64,000 nucleotides of DNA, from the NCBI RefSeq assembly GCF_014204865.1, contig NZ_JACHMG010000001.1, positions 5,792,501 through 5,856,500 on the forward strand. The letters run 5' to 3'. The notes below the pieces were generated by a model that saw only the letters and a list, made by a program, of their open reading frames with translations, ran no database searches and had not been told where the DNA came from. The translations under genes and the position numbers were made by a program. Below are positions 17,123 through 26,142 of this stretch, piece after piece (position 1 is the stretch's first letter; the number at the start of each line of letters is the position of its first letter). The stretch comes from Amycolatopsis jiangsuensis. GTDB lineage: Bacteria > Actinomycetota > Actinomycetes > Mycobacteriales > Pseudonocardiaceae.

Positions 17123-18811
17123 ATGACCACCCTCGGTTCCCCGGAAACCTTCAAGCAGCAGTGGCTGGACGGGTTCGTCACCGCATACGGCCGCACGGTC
17201 CGCAAAGTGCCGGACGCGTACGGCGTCGTGCGCCGTGCGGAGCCGGAGAACCCGGGCAAGGTCGCCGTCGTGATCGGCGGTGGCTGCGGGCACTACCCGG
17301 CGTTCGCCGGACTCGTCGGGCCCGGGCTCGCCGACGGGGCCGTGGTCGGTGATGTGTTCACCAGCCCGAGCGCCGAACAGGTCTACCGCACCGCGCGGGC
17401 CGCGGACCGCGGCGCCGGAGTCCTGTTCGGCTTCGGCAACTACCAGGGCGATGTACTGCACTTCGGGCTCGCGGCGCGTCGGCTGGCCGCGGAAGGTGTT
17501 GCCAGCCGGACGATTCTGGTCACTGACGACGTCGCGAGTGGTCCGCCGAGCGCACCTGAGCGTCGTCGGGGGGTGGCGGGCGACTTCCTGGTCTTCAAGA
17601 TCGCCGGTGCCGCCGCGGAGCGTGGCTACGACCTCGACGCGGTCCACGCGGTCGCGGCGAAAGCGAACGCTCGCACGCGCACGTTCGGTGTCGCGTTCGG
17701 CGGATGTACGTTGCCGGGTGCCGGGCGGCCGCTGTTCACCGTGGCGGACGAGGAGATGGAGCTGGGCCTCGGTATCCACGGGGAGCCCGGGACCCGCACC
17801 GTGGGCCGGCTGTCCGCCGCGGAGCTGGCCGACGAACTCGTCGACGGCCTGCTGCCCGAGCTGCCGGAGGGAGACGGCCGGGTGGTCGCGCTGCTCAACG
17901 GGCTCGGCCGCACCAAGTACGAGGAAATGTTCGTCACCTACACCCGGGTGCACGAACGGCTGGCGCAGGCCGGCGTGAGTCCGGTGCACACCGAGGTCGG
18001 CGAGTTCGTCACCTCGCTCGACATGGCCGGGGTGTCCCTTTCGATCCTCGTGCTCGACGACGAACTGGCGGAGCTGTACGCCGATCCGTGCGATACACCT
18101 GGTTACCGCACGTCCGGGGTCACGCTGACCACGGTCGAACCGGAGTCCACAGTAGATGGTTGGTCGGTGGACGAGAGTCCGGGCACGAGTGTGGTGGACC
18201 GGGTGCTCACTGCCGGGCTGCGGAGCATCGAGGAACACGAGGAGGAGCTGGGCCGGCTCGATGCCGTCGCGGCGGACGGTGATCACGGGCTGGGCATGAC
18301 ACGCGGTATGCGGGCAGCGGTCGCGGCAGCGCGGCGCGCGCCGGACACAGTGTCGGGCGCGTTGCTCGCCGCGGGTACCGCGTTCGCGGACGCCGCGGGA
18401 GGTGCTTCCGGCGCCCTTTACGGAGTGCTGCTGGCGGAAACCGGTGCCGGTCTGAACGACCTGCCTGCCGGCGAAATCACCACGGAGGTACTTGCCGACG
18501 CGGTCGATGGTGCGGTTCGTGCGTTTACCGAGCTGGGCAAGGCGGAGCCTGGGGACAAGACGATGCTCGACGCGATCGAGCCGTTCCGGATCACCTTGCG
18601 GGAGCAGGTCGGCGGGGACGTCGTCCAGGCCTGGCGGAAAGCCTCGGCCGCGGCGGTGACCGCGGCGGACGAGACCGCGCACCTGCGTCCGGCGAAGGGG
18701 CGTGCGGCTCGGCTGGCGCAGCGGAGCGAAGGTCATCCGGATCCGGGTGCGGTGTCGTTCTCGTTGCTGGTCACGGCCGTCGGTGAGGAACTGGGAAAGG
18801 ATGAGAACTGA
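17123..18811 (+). CDS. DhaK-DhaL fusion kinase (dihydroxyacetone/erythrulose kinase family)
   Basis: 562-aa ATP-dependent ketose kinase. The DhaK half (about 1-340) has VVIGGGCGHYPAFAG and a candidate covalent substrate His in GLGIHGEPG. The DhaL half (about 350-562) has the metal-nucleotide motif AADGDHGLGMTRGM and GGASGALYG. The GDHG-type loop and the RpiB gene directly after it recall the D-erythrulose kinase DerK / isomerase DerI pair described for tetritol use in mycobacteria, so a C4 ketose is a better guess than dihydroxyacetone. Its stop overlaps the RpiB start (TGATG). Confidence 0.9.
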   Translation: MTTLGSPETFKQQWLDGFVTAYGRTVRKVPDAYGVVRRAEPENPGKVAVVIGGGCGHYPAFAGLVGPGLADGAVVGDVFTSPSAEQVYRTARAADRGAGVLFGFGNYQGDVLHFGLAARRLAAEGVASRTILVTDDVASGPPSAPERRRGVAGDFLVFKIAGAAAERGYDLDAVHAVAAKANARTRTFGVAFGGCTLPGAGRPLFTVADEEMELGLGIHGEPGTRTVGRLSAAELADELVDGLLPELPEGDGRVVALLNGLGRTKYEEMFVTYTRVHERLAQAGVSPVHTEVGEFVTSLDMAGVSLSILVLDDELAELYADPCDTPGYRTSGVTLTTVEPESTVDGWSVDESPGTSVVDRVLTAGLRSIEEHEEELGRLDAVAADGDHGLGMTRGMRAAVAAARRAPDTVSGALLAAGTAFADAAGGASGALYGVLLAETGAGLNDLPAGEITTEVLADAVDGAVRAFTELGKAEPGDKTMLDAIEPFRITLREQVGGDVVQAWRKASAAAVTAADETAHLRPAKGRAARLAQRSEGHPDPGAVSFSLLVTAVGEELGKDEN

Positions 18812-19266
18812 TGCGGATCGTGGTTGCGGCGGACAGTGCCGGCGTCGAGCTGAAGAACCAGCTGCGCGACCTGCTGCGGGACGACGAGCGGGTGGCCGAG
18901 GTCACCGACCTCGGTGTGCCCGATGCCGGGGACGACCGCGCGTATCCCTTGCTGGGGCTCGCCGCGGCGGAGGCGATCGCTCGTGGTGAGGCTGACCGCG
19001 GGGTGCTGGTGTGCGGTACCGGCATCGGCATGGCGATCTCGGCGAACAAGGTGCCGGGTGTACGTGCGACCGTCGCGCACGACTCCTACTCCGCCGAGCG
19101 GTCGATCACATCGAACGACTGCCAGGTGATCACCTTCGGCGCCCGTGCGGTCGGCCCGGAGGTGGCGAAGAAGATCGTCGCCGAATGGGTCGGCTACCGA
19201 TTCGATCCCGAATCGGCCAGCGCGACCAAGGTCGCGCACATCACCGAGTACGAGAACGCCCACTGA
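18811..19266 (+). CDS. RpiB/LacAB-family sugar-phosphate isomerase
   Basis: 151-aa isomerase with the RpiB fold: start RIVVAADSAGVELK, catalytic Cys region VLVCGTGIGMAISANK, and the phosphate-binding VAHDSYSAERS and SNDCQVITFGARAVG segments. In known pathways these enzymes convert ribulose-5-P, tagatose-6-P or, as DerI, erythrulose-4-P to the aldose phosphate. Placement directly behind the DhaK-DhaL kinase supports isomerisation of that kinase's product. Whether the substrate is C4 or C5 is inference. Confidence 0.92.
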   Translation: MRIVVAADSAGVELKNQLRDLLRDDERVAEVTDLGVPDAGDDRAYPLLGLAAAEAIARGEADRGVLVCGTGIGMAISANKVPGVRATVAHDSYSAERSITSNDCQVITFGARAVGPEVAKKIVAEWVGYRFDPESASATKVAHITEYENAH

Positions 19267-19324
19267 GAGAGCCCGCGTGCCCATCCGGGCGCACAATCGG
19301 CACAGAGCGAGTGAGGGAGCAAGG

Positions 19325-20365
19325 GTGCACATTCTCGCTGCGGGAGACCACTTCGTCAGCCCCGGCCTGCTGGCCGGAGCCGTCCGCGCGGAGCTCGGCG
19401 GCGACCACGAGGTCGCCGAGCTGACGCTGCCGTGGCCGGTGGAGCCGTTCGGCCCGGTCGGCACCGTGCTCGAGGCCAGCGGTACCGAGGAACAGGTGAT
19501 AGAAGCTCTGGCCGGGGCCGAGATAGCGGTGACGCAGATGGCGCCGTTCACCAAACAGGTCTTCGCGGCCGCACCAGGGCTCAAGCTCGTATCGGTGTGC
19601 CGGGGTGGTCCGGTGAACGTCGACCTCGAGGCGGCGACGGAGGCCGGGGTCGCGGTCACCTACGCGCCGGGGCGCAATGCCGGGGCGGCAGCCGAATTCG
19701 CCGTCGGCATGATCCTCGCCGCGATGCGACGGATCGCCACGTCGTCGGCGGAGTTGCTCTCCGGGACCTGGCGGGGTGACTACTACGCCTATGACCAGGC
19801 CGGGCTCGAGCTCGGCGGCACCACAGTCGGGCTGGTGGGCTACGGCGCCATCGGTTCGCGGGTGACGAAAGTGCTCGTGGCGTTCGGTGCGCACGTACTG
19901 GTCGCGGACCCGTATGCGGACCGCGCCGCGGTCGAGGCCGACGGTGCCCGTCTGGTCGAACTCGACGAACTGCTGAGGCACAGCCAGGTGGTCAGCCTGC
20001 ACGCCCGGTTGACCGGCGAAACCCGGCATCTCATCGACAAGAGCAAGCTGGACCTGCTGCCGCAGGGAGCCGTGCTGGTCAACACCGCTCGCGGCGGCCT
20101 GCTCGACTACGCGCCGTTGCCGGAAGCCCTTCGCTCCGGTCGGCTCGGCGCGCTCGCGCTGGATGTCTACGACGTCGAGCCGCCGCCGGCGGACTGGGCA
20201 TTGCGCGACGTGCCGAACGTCATCGCGACTCCGCATCTGGCCGGCGCGAGCCGGCAGACCGCGGAACGTGCCGCGGCCATCGTGGCGGCCGAGGCCGGCC
20301 GCTACGCCCGCGGTGAACAGCTGGCCAACCTCGCGAATCCTGACGTGCTCCGGCGGCGGCCGTGA
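19325..20365 (+). CDS. D-isomer-specific 2-hydroxyacid dehydrogenase
   Basis: 346-aa NAD(P)-dependent dehydrogenase. The Rossmann motif is VGLVGYGAIGSRV (about 172-184), followed by catalytic Arg in NTARGGLLDY, Glu in YDVEPPP, and His in ATPHLAGAS. The GTG at 19325 follows GAGGGAGCAAGG. It would reduce a 2-keto acid or oxidise a 2-hydroxy acid such as a tetronate, glycerate or glycolate product of the locus; the substrate is not readable. Its stop overlaps the next kinase start (GTGA). Confidence 0.92.
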   Translation: MHILAAGDHFVSPGLLAGAVRAELGGDHEVAELTLPWPVEPFGPVGTVLEASGTEEQVIEALAGAEIAVTQMAPFTKQVFAAAPGLKLVSVCRGGPVNVDLEAATEAGVAVTYAPGRNAGAAAEFAVGMILAAMRRIATSSAELLSGTWRGDYYAYDQAGLELGGTTVGLVGYGAIGSRVTKVLVAFGAHVLVADPYADRAAVEADGARLVELDELLRHSQVVSLHARLTGETRHLIDKSKLDLLPQGAVLVNTARGGLLDYAPLPEALRSGRLGALALDVYDVEPPPADWALRDVPNVIATPHLAGASRQTAERAAAIVAAEAGRYARGEQLANLANPDVLRRRP

Positions 20366-21810
20366 TCGTCGGAGTGGACATCGGGACGTCGCTCACCAAG
20401 GCGGTGGTGTTCGACGAGGACGGCAGTTCCATCGCGAGCGCGTGCACACCGTCGGAGGTGCACCACTTGCCAGGAGGCCGGGTCGAGCAGGACCTGGACC
20501 ACGTGGTCGCGACCGTGGCGACCGTCGTGCGCGAGGTCGCCGCGACGCTGCCCGAACCCGTGTCCGCGCTCGCGCTCACCGGCCAGGGCGACGGGCTGTG
20601 GTTGCGGGACGAAGCCGGTGCCGCTGTGCACCGGGCGATCTCGTGGCTCGACGGCCGAGCGAACTCGGTGCTCGCCGAGTGGCAGGCCGCCGGGGTCACG
20701 ACCGAGGTGTTCCGCCGTACCGGTGCCGGCATGTTCCCCGGTTGCGCCGGTGCCTTGTTGTCCTACTTGGACACAAGCGAACCGGAGGTGCTCGATCGGG
20801 CAGCGGTGGCGGGGTACTGCGTCGATGCGGTACTGCAACGGCTGACCGGCGAAATCACGGTAGACGTGTCCGATGCGTCGCTGCCCTTCCTCGACCCGGC
20901 CACCCGCAGGTACGACGACAGCGCGATCGAAGCCTGCGGTTTGACCCATCGCCGCGGTCTGCTTGCCGAGCCCGCCCCGGCGAAATCGGTGTTCCGGTTG
21001 GACGCCAAGGGTGCCGCGCTGCTCGGCCTGCCCGTGGGGTTGCCGGTGACCGCGGGCCCGTTCGACCTTCCGGCGAGCGCCATCGGTGCGGGTGTGCGGC
21101 AGCCGGGCGACGGCATCCTCACCGCGGGTACCACGCTCGCCTGCCAGGTGCTGACCGACGACCCGAAGTTCGACCGCGAGGGCGAGCCGGCCGGAATGTT
21201 CCTGTGCACCCCGGACGAGCGCGAGTACCTGCATGCGATGCCCGCCATGGTCGGCACCGCCGGTATCGACTGGGTGTGTGCGCTGCTGGGCATCAGCGTC
21301 GAGGAGATCGATCCGCTGCTGGCGAACAGTGAGCCGGGTGCCCGTGGAGTGCGTGCGCTGCCGTTCCTTTCGGTATCGGGGGAGCGTGCCCCATTCGTCG
21401 ATGCCGGGGCGCGGGCGCAGTTTTCCGGGCTCAGTCTCGAAACCGGCCGTGCCGAGATCGTACGTGCGCTGTGCGAATCGATTGCTTTCGCCGCACGACA
21501 CTGTTTCGAGGCAGCCGGACTGTCAGGGCAGCTGTACGCATGCGGGGGCGGGGTGCGTTCACCGGAGTGGCTCCGGATTTTCGCCGATGTGCTCGGCCGG
21601 CCGATCGTGATTCCGAGCGACCCGGGTGTCGGCGCGCGGGGCGCCGTACTCACCGCCGCTGCGGCGCTCGGTTCGCCCTTCGACCGGGACCGCTGGGCAG
21701 CGAACTCGCGCACGGTGGAGGTCAGGCCTGAGAAAGTAGCCGGGTACGAGCGAGGCTATGCCGACTATCAGGCTTCCCTGTCGGCGGCGCGTGGGCTGTG
21801 GAGGCTCTGA
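20362..21810 (+). CDS. FGGY-family carbohydrate kinase (second copy)
   Basis: 482-aa sugar kinase: IVGVDIGTSLTKAVVFDEDG start, ALTGQGDGLWL substrate loop, ISWLDGRAN, GAGVRQPGDGILTAGTTLA, and C-terminal LYACGGGVRSPEWLRIF. It is only distantly similar to the kinase at 12067-13506, so the two probably act on different substrates. Joined to the dehydrogenase by a GTGA overlap and to the aldolase with no gap (stop at 21808-21810, ATG at 21811). Confidence 0.92.
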   Translation: MIVGVDIGTSLTKAVVFDEDGSSIASACTPSEVHHLPGGRVEQDLDHVVATVATVVREVAATLPEPVSALALTGQGDGLWLRDEAGAAVHRAISWLDGRANSVLAEWQAAGVTTEVFRRTGAGMFPGCAGALLSYLDTSEPEVLDRAAVAGYCVDAVLQRLTGEITVDVSDASLPFLDPATRRYDDSAIEACGLTHRRGLLAEPAPAKSVFRLDAKGAALLGLPVGLPVTAGPFDLPASAIGAGVRQPGDGILTAGTTLACQVLTDDPKFDREGEPAGMFLCTPDEREYLHAMPAMVGTAGIDWVCALLGISVEEIDPLLANSEPGARGVRALPFLSVSGERAPFVDAGARAQFSGLSLETGRAEIVRALCESIAFAARHCFEAAGLSGQLYACGGGVRSPEWLRIFADVLGRPIVIPSDPGVGARGAVLTAAAALGSPFDRDRWAANSRTVEVRPEKVAGYERGYADYQASLSAARGLWRL

Positions 21811-22467
21811 ATGATCCTGGAAGACGAGCGGGCGGCGGTGTGCGAGTACGCCCGCCGCCTGACCGCGGACGGACTGGTGGTCGGCACGTCCGGCAACATC
21901 TCCGTGCGCGCGGGTGATCTGGTGGCAGTGACCCCCACCGGCGTCGAGTACACCGGGCTCACCCCGGCCGACGTGTCCGTGGTCGATCTGGACGGAAACG
22001 CCGTCGAAGGTGAGTTGAAGCCGACGAGTGAGCTGCCGATGCATCTCACGGTGTACACCCGGGCCACCGATCCCGGAGGCGGGCTCGTGAGCGCTGTGGT
22101 GCACACACACTCCGTGCACGCCACCGCGGTGTCCACGCTCGTCGACGAGGTGCCGCCCATCCATTACATCCTCGCTTCAATCGGGCCCACAGTGCGGGTT
22201 GCCCAGTACGCCACGTACGGCACGGACGAGCTCGCCGAGTCGATGCTCGCCGCCGTCGCCGGCCGACGCGGGTGCCTCCTGGCCAACCACGGCACGGTCA
22301 CGTTCGGCGAAACGCTCGGCGCCGCATACGACCGGGCGCAACAATTGGAATGGGCGTGCCGTCTGTGGCTCACCGCGCGAGCCGTGGGTAGTCCGCAATT
22401 GTTGCCGGGAGAGGAAATGAGCCGAGTCGCCGAAAAACTGAAGGGATACGGACAGTCGGATCGCTGA
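21811..22467 (+). CDS. Class II aldolase/adducin family protein
   Basis: 218-aa zinc enzyme of the fuculose-phosphate aldolase / ribulose-phosphate epimerase family. Zinc-site residues appear as Glu in PTSELPMH, His-x-His in VVHTHSVHAT, and His in LLANHGTVTFG. Possible reactions are retro-aldol cleavage of a ketose 1-phosphate to DHAP plus an aldehyde, or decarboxylation of a 3-oxo-tetronate 4-phosphate as in OtnC. It is the last gene of the arm. With the adjoining FGGY kinase it forms a kinase-aldolase pair like fucK-fucA. Confidence 0.9.
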   Translation: MILEDERAAVCEYARRLTADGLVVGTSGNISVRAGDLVAVTPTGVEYTGLTPADVSVVDLDGNAVEGELKPTSELPMHLTVYTRATDPGGGLVSAVVHTHSVHATAVSTLVDEVPPIHYILASIGPTVRVAQYATYGTDELAESMLAAVAGRRGCLLANHGTVTFGETLGAAYDRAQQLEWACRLWLTARAVGSPQLLPGEEMSRVAEKLKGYGQSDR

Positions 22468-22859
22468 TCGAGTGCCGGTCGATCAGTGCACGCCCCGAGG
22501 CGCGGTATCAGCCAGGCACGTGCCGATCCGGCAGTTCTCGAGCCCGGCAGTTCTCGAGCCCGGCCGTTTCGGAACGTCGTCGCCGGGCACCCGCCGACCG
22601 CACGCATTCTTCAGAGAGTTGGTGTCATCCACGGTCAGCATCCCATCCGGCCCGCGACAAGCCCGGACATCTGCGGCTCCGACCGCGCGAACCGGCCGGT
22701 GGCCCGCCCAGTCCAGCTGATCCATCACCACACCGACCACCGTGGGGACGATCCCCCACCATCACCCGAGTGCCGTTGCAGTTTCCGGTCTCTGTCGGGA
22801 TATTTCCTTCGCCGGCCGGTTTCCAGGCTGCAGGACTCAGCATCTGCTCGGCCCGGTAC
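22468..22859. other. Spacer after the aldolase gene
   Basis: About 390 bp with no credible gene. It holds a 16-bp direct repeat, GGCAGTTCTCGAGCCC, twice in tandem at 22530-22561. The 3' end grades into the decayed LuxR-type gene. Confidence 0.5.
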
Positions 22860-23587
22860 GTCGATGGCGTCTGGCTCCGGCATCGGCTGGGCCCCGGACG
22901 CGCGACGAACTCCACCTGGCCGCGCTGGAGCTCGGGGCTCGCCCGCAGGCAGAACAACAAGCTGCGTTACCGGCGGCGGCACTGGGAGAGGGCGTTCGTC
23001 GCGCTGATGCGGCAGAGCTCTCCCTTGTGGACAGGAGAGCCCCGGTGGACACGACTGCAGGCCGCGCTTCTGCGGCGACCACGAAGACGCCGCCGACGAG
23101 CTGGACCGGCCCGATCCGCCGGTTCCGCTGCGACAAGTACTCGCCACCGCGGCTCGCCACCAGCTCGCACTCGCCGCCGGCACCGCCGGTACCGCCGGTA
23201 CCGTCGGCACCGGCGAGGTGCTCGCGGCCGCCATGCGCTGGAGGGCGGCCTGCGCGGGGAAACCGAGCGTCTCCTCGAACAAGCAGCCATCCGTGTCACC
23301 GACCAGACGGCGCGAGCCACTCTGCTCGATGCCGCCAGAAGCGTCCGTCCCGCCAGTCGGCAGCCGACCGGATCCGTCCGCGGTCGCACTCCGTTGAGCC
23401 CGCGCGAACACGAAGTGGCTACCAGATCGTAAAGGGGTGCACCTACCGGCGGATCGGCGAACGTATCCACATCACCACCAAGACCGTCGAGCACCACATC
23501 ACCCGGATACGGGCGATGCTCTCCGTCGGGACCCGCGCGGAACTGCTCCGCGCCCATCCGGACGCTGGTCTGAGTGACGAGCCCTGA
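22860..23587 (+). pseudogene. Frameshifted LuxR-family regulator remnant
   Basis: Pieces of one protein are spread over all three plus frames. Near 22904 one frame reads DELHLAALELGARPQAEQQ. Around 23077 a second reads ADELDRPDPPVPLRQVLATA. Near 23230-23430 a third reads ERLLEQAAIRVTDQTARATLL and then LSPREHEVATR, the start of a LuxR HTH. The first frame then resumes with GCTYRRIGERIHITTKTVEH and ITRIRAMLSVGTRAELL, the rest of that HTH. At least three frameshifts are needed, so the gene is dead or the assembly is poor here. The 5' limit is approximate. Confidence 0.65.
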
Positions 23588-23619
23588 CCCCGGCGACAAG
23601 ACCGGGATCAGGGCGGGGT

Positions 23620-24366
23620 TCAGTCCAGTGGCGTAAGACCGGCGTGGGTCAGGAGGTAGGCGTTCTGGTCGTGTTCGCCACCGGTGACCAGCTTCAGCGC
23701 TGCTTCGCCGACCTGATCGGGCATCAGCGTGGGGCCGAGGCCGCGGAGAAACTCGCTGAAGTCCACCCCTTGCCGCCGGGCGTAGGCGGCCGCTCCTGCC
23801 GATCCCAGGCTGGTGGCCGGAGTGAGCTGGGGCAGCAGTGAGACGAACCGGATGTCCAGTCCGTCCTTTGTGGACTCACTGGCGGCATAGGCTGTGATGA
23901 ACCTGATGGTGGCCTTGGCGCCCGCGTACCCGCCGCTGAGCGGTGAGCCGCGCAGCGCCGCTCCGCTGGAGAGCGCGAGCACGATGCTGTCCGGGTGTAG
24001 TGGACGCAGTAGCGCCTCGCGGGTCCAATGGAACACCTGCTGGACGTCGACCTCCCAGTTGCGGGAGAACGACTGCCAGGTGTGTTGATGGATCGGACGG
24101 GGTAGTGGCGTCGCGCCGGCGTTGAGCACCAGGACGCGCGGGCGATAGGCGTCGATGAGCGAGCCTGCCACCACCGCATCGGCGGCGTCGGCGACGATCG
24201 GGGTGAACGTGTCGCCCAGTTCGGTTCGTAGCTCCGCGAGGTGGGCCTGGTCGCGGCCTACGCCCACCACCGAGGCGCCCGCCTTCGACAATGCGGTGGC
24301 GATACCTCGGCCGAAGCCGCGGCCGGCTCCGGTGACGAGGGCGGTCAGGCCGGTGATGTCGTTCAT
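23620..24366 (-). CDS. SDR-family NAD(P)-dependent oxidoreductase
   Basis: 248-aa short-chain dehydrogenase. The cofactor motif is LVTGAGRGFGRGIA (T-G-x3-G-x-G), then VLNAGA, Ser in ALSSGAALRG, and the catalytic Y-x3-K as YAGAK. Its ATG overlaps the stop of the upstream MFS gene (ATGA), so the two form a coupled pair. Substrate unknown; the pairing suggests modification and export of a small molecule. Confidence 0.92.
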   Translation of the reverse strand: MNDITGLTALVTGAGRGFGRGIATALSKAGASVVGVGRDQAHLAELRTELGDTFTPIVADAADAVVAGSLIDAYRPRVLVLNAGATPLPRPIHQHTWQSFSRNWEVDVQQVFHWTREALLRPLHPDSIVLALSSGAALRGSPLSGGYAGAKATIRFITAYAASESTKDGLDIRFVSLLPQLTPATSLGSAGAAAYARRQGVDFSEFLRGLGPTLMPDQVGEAALKLVTGGEHDQNAYLLTHAGLTPLD

Positions 24367-25850
24367 TCGGGTTGTCCTGTCAGCAAGGTGTCCGGGGGAG
24401 TGATGGCCGTGGCACGCTCGGCCTCGGCCGCCGATGTGGACGGCGCGGCGAACGCGGCAAGCAGTCCGACCAGTGGCACGACGGCAGCCACCCAGAGCGC
24501 GGGCTTGACACCGTCGATGAAGGCTGCGGGAGAGGCGTAGCTGCCGTTGTGAGCGAACACGGCGGCCAGGATGGCGATGCCGAACACGCCGCCCACTTCC
24601 CGCAGTGCGGTATTGGTGCCCGCCGCGACGCCAGTGTCGTACACGGGAACCGCGGCGGTCGCGGCAGTCGCGGTGGTGGCGAAGATCATGCCGATGCCGA
24701 CACCCGCCACGATCAGTGGCGGCACCACGGTGGTGTAGGCGACGCCGGGTTCGACCACTCCCGCCAGCCAGCCCAGCCCAGCAGCCTGCAGGAGCAGTCC
24801 ACCGATCATGAACGGCCGGTTGCCCCACTTCTCGGAGAGCGCACCGGCCACCGGCGCGGTGATCATCGGCATCCCGGTCCAGACCAGCAGGCGCAGCCCG
24901 GCCTCCAGCGGCGTGTTCCCCAACCCGATCTGGAACAGCTGCGTGATCATGAACAGCGCGCCCAGCAGGGACAGGAACTGGAAGAAGATCACGCCGTTGG
25001 CGGAGGAGAACCCGCGCAACCGGAAGTACTCCAGTGGCAGCATCGGGTGCCGTGCACGCCGTTCCCGCAACAGGAACGCCACCACGAACAGCGCGCCCAC
25101 GATCAGCGCGACAACCACCTCGATGCTGCTCCAACCCGCCGAGGGCGCCCGGACCGGAGCCCAGGTCAGGCAGAACAGTCCGGCGGCGACCAGCACCAGT
25201 CCCGGGATGTCCAGATCGGGGCGGTGGCCGAAGCTTTCCCGCAGCCGCAGTGCCGCAAGCGGTATCATGACCAGACCGATCGGCACGTTGATCCAGAAGA
25301 TCCACTCCCAGGACACGCCTTCGGTGATCGCGCCGCCCAGCACGGGTCCGCCGGCCACACCGAGGCCGGTGATCCCGCCCCACATACCGATCGCGACGCC
25401 ACGTTTGTCCACGGGGAACGCCTCGCTGATCAGGGTGAGCGTGAGCGGCAGCACGACCGCCGCACCCGCGCCTTGCACCGTGCGCGCCACGATGAGCAGA
25501 TCGGCACTGTCCGACAGCGCGCACGCGGCGGAGGCCGCAGTGAACACGCCGAGCCCGATGATGTACATCGTGCGGCGGCCGAACCGGTCCCCCAATGCGG
25601 AACCGGTGAGCATCAGACAGGCGAACGCGAGGTTGTAGGCGTTGATCGTCCACTCGAGCTCGGACAGCTGTGCGCCCAGCCGCGATTGCAGGGTGGGCAG
25701 CGCCGTGGCCACCACGACCACGTCGAGGGAGCACAGGAACGCGCCGAGCCCGGCGAGGGCCAGCGTCCATCTCCGCCGGGCGGACGAGGTCGGAGATTCC
25801 GGCTGGGGCACCTCCTGCCCGGGTACGGCCGTCCTGGGTGAGTCCTGCAT
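24363..25850 (-). CDS. MFS drug-resistance type transporter (DHA2, 14 TM)
   Basis: 495-aa proton-coupled exporter with about 14 hydrophobic segments. The DHA2 signature is visible: FLCSLDVVVVATALPTLQ in helix 1, GSALGDRFGRRTMY in loop 2-3, and the helix 5 motif GLGVAGGPVLGGAITEG. The ATG at 25850 follows AAGGAACGAC; upstream codons in the same frame lack a ribosome site. A cytotoxic compound or secondary metabolite is the expected substrate class. Confidence 0.92.
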   Translation of the reverse strand: MQDSPRTAVPGQEVPQPESPTSSARRRWTLALAGLGAFLCSLDVVVVATALPTLQSRLGAQLSELEWTINAYNLAFACLMLTGSALGDRFGRRTMYIIGLGVFTAASAACALSDSADLLIVARTVQGAGAAVVLPLTLTLISEAFPVDKRGVAIGMWGGITGLGVAGGPVLGGAITEGVSWEWIFWINVPIGLVMIPLAALRLRESFGHRPDLDIPGLVLVAAGLFCLTWAPVRAPSAGWSSIEVVVALIVGALFVVAFLLRERRARHPMLPLEYFRLRGFSSANGVIFFQFLSLLGALFMITQLFQIGLGNTPLEAGLRLLVWTGMPMITAPVAGALSEKWGNRPFMIGGLLLQAAGLGWLAGVVEPGVAYTTVVPPLIVAGVGIGMIFATTATAATAAVPVYDTGVAAGTNTALREVGGVFGIAILAAVFAHNGSYASPAAFIDGVKPALWVAAVVPLVGLLAAFAAPSTSAAEAERATAITPPDTLLTGQPE

Positions 25851-26142
25851 GTCGTTCCTTCCGGCAAACGCGATCGTTGACGGCATGCAGACCGGGCACA
25901 CGGCCCTCAGGAATCGGCTCCGAACCGATCATCGCCGGGCGGGAAGCGAACGTCACCCGGATGGACGGTGGCTGAGCGCGGCGACGAGCCGATCGCCGGA
26001 ACCAGTAGCGGCACGAATGCCCGGACGTTCGCAGCGAGTACCGGCGGAATGCGCTGATATCAGCCGTGCACAGTGATGTCGACGGCGCAGGTACGCGCGG
26101 TGACCGCGCCCTGGTGGTGCCCGGCGATGGCGACGTCCTGGC

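Noticed and set aside
22486..23007. Plus-strand frame after the aldolase
   Set aside because: It covers the tandem 16-bp repeat and overlaps the decayed LuxR gene in another frame; no domain.
25851..26142. Small gene between the DHA2 exporter and the ECF sigma gene
   Set aside because: Short frames here have no ribosome site or recognisable sequence; most likely promoter DNA.
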